Source of the DNA: Defluviitaleaceae bacterium
GTDB taxonomy: Bacteria; Bacillota; Clostridia; Lachnospirales; UBA5962
DNA: 7,021 bases
Direction of reading: 5' to 3'
Assembly: GCA_009780765.1 (NCBI GenBank)
Contig: WQZK01000093.1
Location: 1 to 7,021 of the forward strand
Under the pieces are notes generated by a model, which saw only the letters and a list, made by a program, of their open reading frames with translations, had not been told where the DNA came from and did not search any database. Shown in pieces: positions 5,637 to 7,021 of the stretch (position 1 is its first letter; every line of letters starts with the position of its first letter). Both the position numbers and the translations under genes were made by a program.

Positions 5637-6461
5637 TTAATACAATAGTCCTTTTAAGTTTAGCTGTGTGGTTTCGATTTTCACTCCACCGATATAAAAA
5701 TCTTCTCCATTAAAACCACCATGTTCGTCACTGCCTGCTGTTATTATTAAGTCATGTTCTTTGCAAAATTCAATGAGAAGCTTAGTAATTTTATCACTAT
5801 GGGCTGGGTAATAACACTCGAACCCATCGATGTTCATGTAAAGAAAATCATTAATAATTTTTTTGCATATTGTAAGATCTTGCTTGGTAGTAACTCCAAG
5901 GTGAGCAAGCACCGCATACCCATTGGCATCATGAATAATTTTAATTACTTCTGAAGCACATAAAAAATTTCTTTCTAACGGTGTGTTGTATTTATTAGCG
6001 AGAGTAAAAAAGTCGGATACATTATTAACAATGTTCTTGCTTTTAAGGTAATCTATGCTCTCCCAGCCTCCATTTTTGCGGTTTCGTTCATACTCTAAAA
6101 ATTCGTGCACTGATATACATTTATAATCTGCTGACATTTTTTCAATCAGCTTAATTCCTCTGTCTATATAAATTTCACGATTATATCGCAGTAAATCGTT
6201 AAGAGGTTTATTTCTCACATCAAAACCATAGCCTAGTATGTCATATTCAACATTTTCAAAAATCGAGGTAATCTCAACGCCTGAGATAATTTTGATGTTT
6301 TCATCAACACAAGAATCATCAAGATTCAAATACGCATCTATCGTTTCATGGTCGCATATCGAAATTAAAGTGATATTTTGTACCTTAGCTTTGCTTATTA
6401 TCTCTTCTACAGTGAGTGCACCGTCTGAATACTGAGAATGAATATGAAGGTCTGCAAACAT
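5637..6461 (-). CDS. PHP-domain metal-dependent phosphoesterase (COG0613/TrpH-like)
   Basis: A 274-residue cytoplasmic hydrolase. Metal-binding PHP motifs appear in order: DLHIHSQYSDG (4-14, with His6, His8, Asp13), CDHETID (36-42, His38), GVE (61-63, Glu63), AHLG (186-189, His187), FECYYPAHS (214-222, His221) and GSDEH (243-247, Asp245, His247). This full set and the length fit the COG0613 family, whose studied members hydrolyse 3',5'-nucleotide bisphosphates or the 5' ends of short RNAs; the substrate here is not determined. I place the start at the ATG at 6459-6461 because AAAGGAG sits 6 bases upstream and the protein then opens directly into the first motif. A GTG at 6483-6485 would add 8 residues but lies upstream of that ribosome binding site and inside the preceding gene. 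It probably shares a transcript with that gene. Confidence 0.88.
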   Translation of the reverse strand: MFADLHIHSQYSDGALTVEEIISKAKVQNITLISICDHETIDAYLNLDDSCVDENIKIISGVEITSIFENVEYDILGYGFDVRNKPLNDLLRYNREIYIDRGIKLIEKMSADYKCISVHEFLEYERNRKNGGWESIDYLKSKNIVNNVSDFFTLANKYNTPLERNFLCASEVIKIIHDANGYAVLAHLGVTTKQDLTICKKIINDFLYMNIDGFECYYPAHSDKITKLLIEFCKEHDLIITAGSDEHGGFNGEDFYIGGVKIETTQLNLKGLLY

Positions 6462-6472
6462 GTTATTCTCCT

Positions 6473-7021
6473 TTATATTGTCCACTCGAAATCAACTAGC
6501 CATTCATTACGTAAAAAATCATACCCTCGAATATGCACATTATCTTCACATAATTCGACTATAAACCCAGTGCCTACGCTATTATTATCAACCAACAGAT
6601 TTATAATATTAGGCTTCGTAATAGAAGGTGTGCTAACATAGGTTATATTATTTATTTTAACCACGCTACCACCAACTTTTTTCGTCAAGCCGTTATGGGT
6701 ATGACCAGAAAAAAACACAACCTTTCCGTTATATTTTTCAATTATATTTCTTATGTTTTTACTATCACTTGCAGGCATAGCTGCGTTCCATTCGATGTGT
6801 ATTGTGTCGGCTATTTGTAAATGGCTAAAAACAAAAGCGGGTACATTGCGTTTAGCTGCTATTTGTATTGCGTTCTCTACAGTGCCTAACTGTGTATCGG
6901 TTATAGTTCCGCCTTTGTCTGGCTCGGGGCATATGCCAATTAATACGCAATTGTCTTTTTCATGAGCAAAAAAGAGGCTGTTTATTTCTTTATTAGCATA
7001 ACGCTTGAAATTTTCAAAATA
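6473..7021 (-). CDS. Calcineurin-like metallophosphoesterase, 5' end outside the window
   Basis: The C-terminal 183 residues of a metallophosphoesterase (PF00149-type); the frame stays open to the right edge, so the start is not seen. Numbering from the first visible residue, the motif FSHLQ (His67) and GHTHN (106-110, at 6692-6706) provide metal ligands typical of the C-terminal half of this fold. The earlier GDxxD and GNHD motifs would lie off-window. After the GHTH motif comes the usual beta-rich tail (YVSTPSITKPN and on). The family hydrolyses phosphomonoesters, phosphodiesters or cyclic nucleotides; the substrate is unknown. The stop is 11 bases before the PHP gene start, with that gene's AAAGGAG between them, so the two genes form an operon. 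A shorter ORF from the ATG at 6776-6778 would lose the upstream histidine and is not the real start. Confidence 0.85.
   Translation of the reverse strand, partial: YFENFKRYANKEINSLFFAHEKDNCVLIGICPEPDKGGTITDTQLGTVENAIQIAAKRNVPAFVFSHLQIADTIHIEWNAAMPASDSKNIRNIIEKYNGKVVFFSGHTHNGLTKKVGGSVVKINNITYVSTPSITKPNIINLLVDNNSVGTGFIVELCEDNVHIRGYDFLRNEWLVDFEWTI

Noticed and set aside
5754..6641. Several plus-strand open frames of 65-67 codons opposite the PHP and metallophosphoesterase genes
   Set aside because: All are antisense to well-supported genes and lack ribosome binding sites and family motifs.

Overview
The window reads as ordinary chromosome of a low-GC, endospore-forming member of the Bacillota, most likely a clostridial lineage. 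The evidence is AT-rich DNA, strong GGAGG-type ribosome binding sites, consensus housekeeping promoters, U-tract intrinsic terminators, a lipoprotein in place of a periplasmic protein, and an alpha/beta-type small acid-soluble spore protein (SASP) gene. I see no tRNA, rRNA, CRISPR array, insertion sequence or phage gene.

Layout. (1) Bases 1-1210, minus strand: a PadR-family repressor gene overlaps by 10 bases with a CPBP (CAAX-like) intramembrane metalloprotease gene that runs off the left edge. They share a consensus promoter whose -10 box lies inside a 20-bp imperfect palindrome, which suggests autoregulation. (2) Bases 1211-1741: a divergent intergenic region with two unexplained inverted repeats, then a plus-strand promoter, a cobalamin riboswitch and an intrinsic terminator. 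(3) Bases 1742-4531: btuF-btuC-btuD, a complete ABC importer (lipoprotein receptor, membrane permease, ATPase) closed by a terminator. The riboswitch is the main reason to assign it to cobalamin or other corrinoids instead of iron-siderophores. (4) Bases 4535-4853, minus strand: a monocistronic SASP gene with its own terminator and a possible sporulation-type promoter. (5) Bases 4861-5633: a divergent single gene for an S51-family (dipeptidase E-like) serine peptidase with a strong terminator. (6) Bases 5637-7021, minus strand: a PHP-domain metallophosphoesterase gene preceded by the 3' part of a calcineurin-like metallophosphoesterase gene that runs off the right edge. The two are 11 bases apart and probably co-transcribed.

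How the parts work together. When B12 is scarce, the riboswitch should let transcription pass the terminator into btuFCD. BtuF captures the corrinoid outside the membrane, the BtuC dimer moves it across, and BtuD hydrolyses ATP. The PadR-protease pair looks like a small ligand-responsive operon. The two phosphoesterases suggest a nucleotide or phosphate-ester job whose substrate cannot be read from sequence. No clearly new multi-gene system is visible. The most informative items are the complete B12 regulatory architecture, the self-operator of the PadR-protease operon and the paired phosphoesterases.
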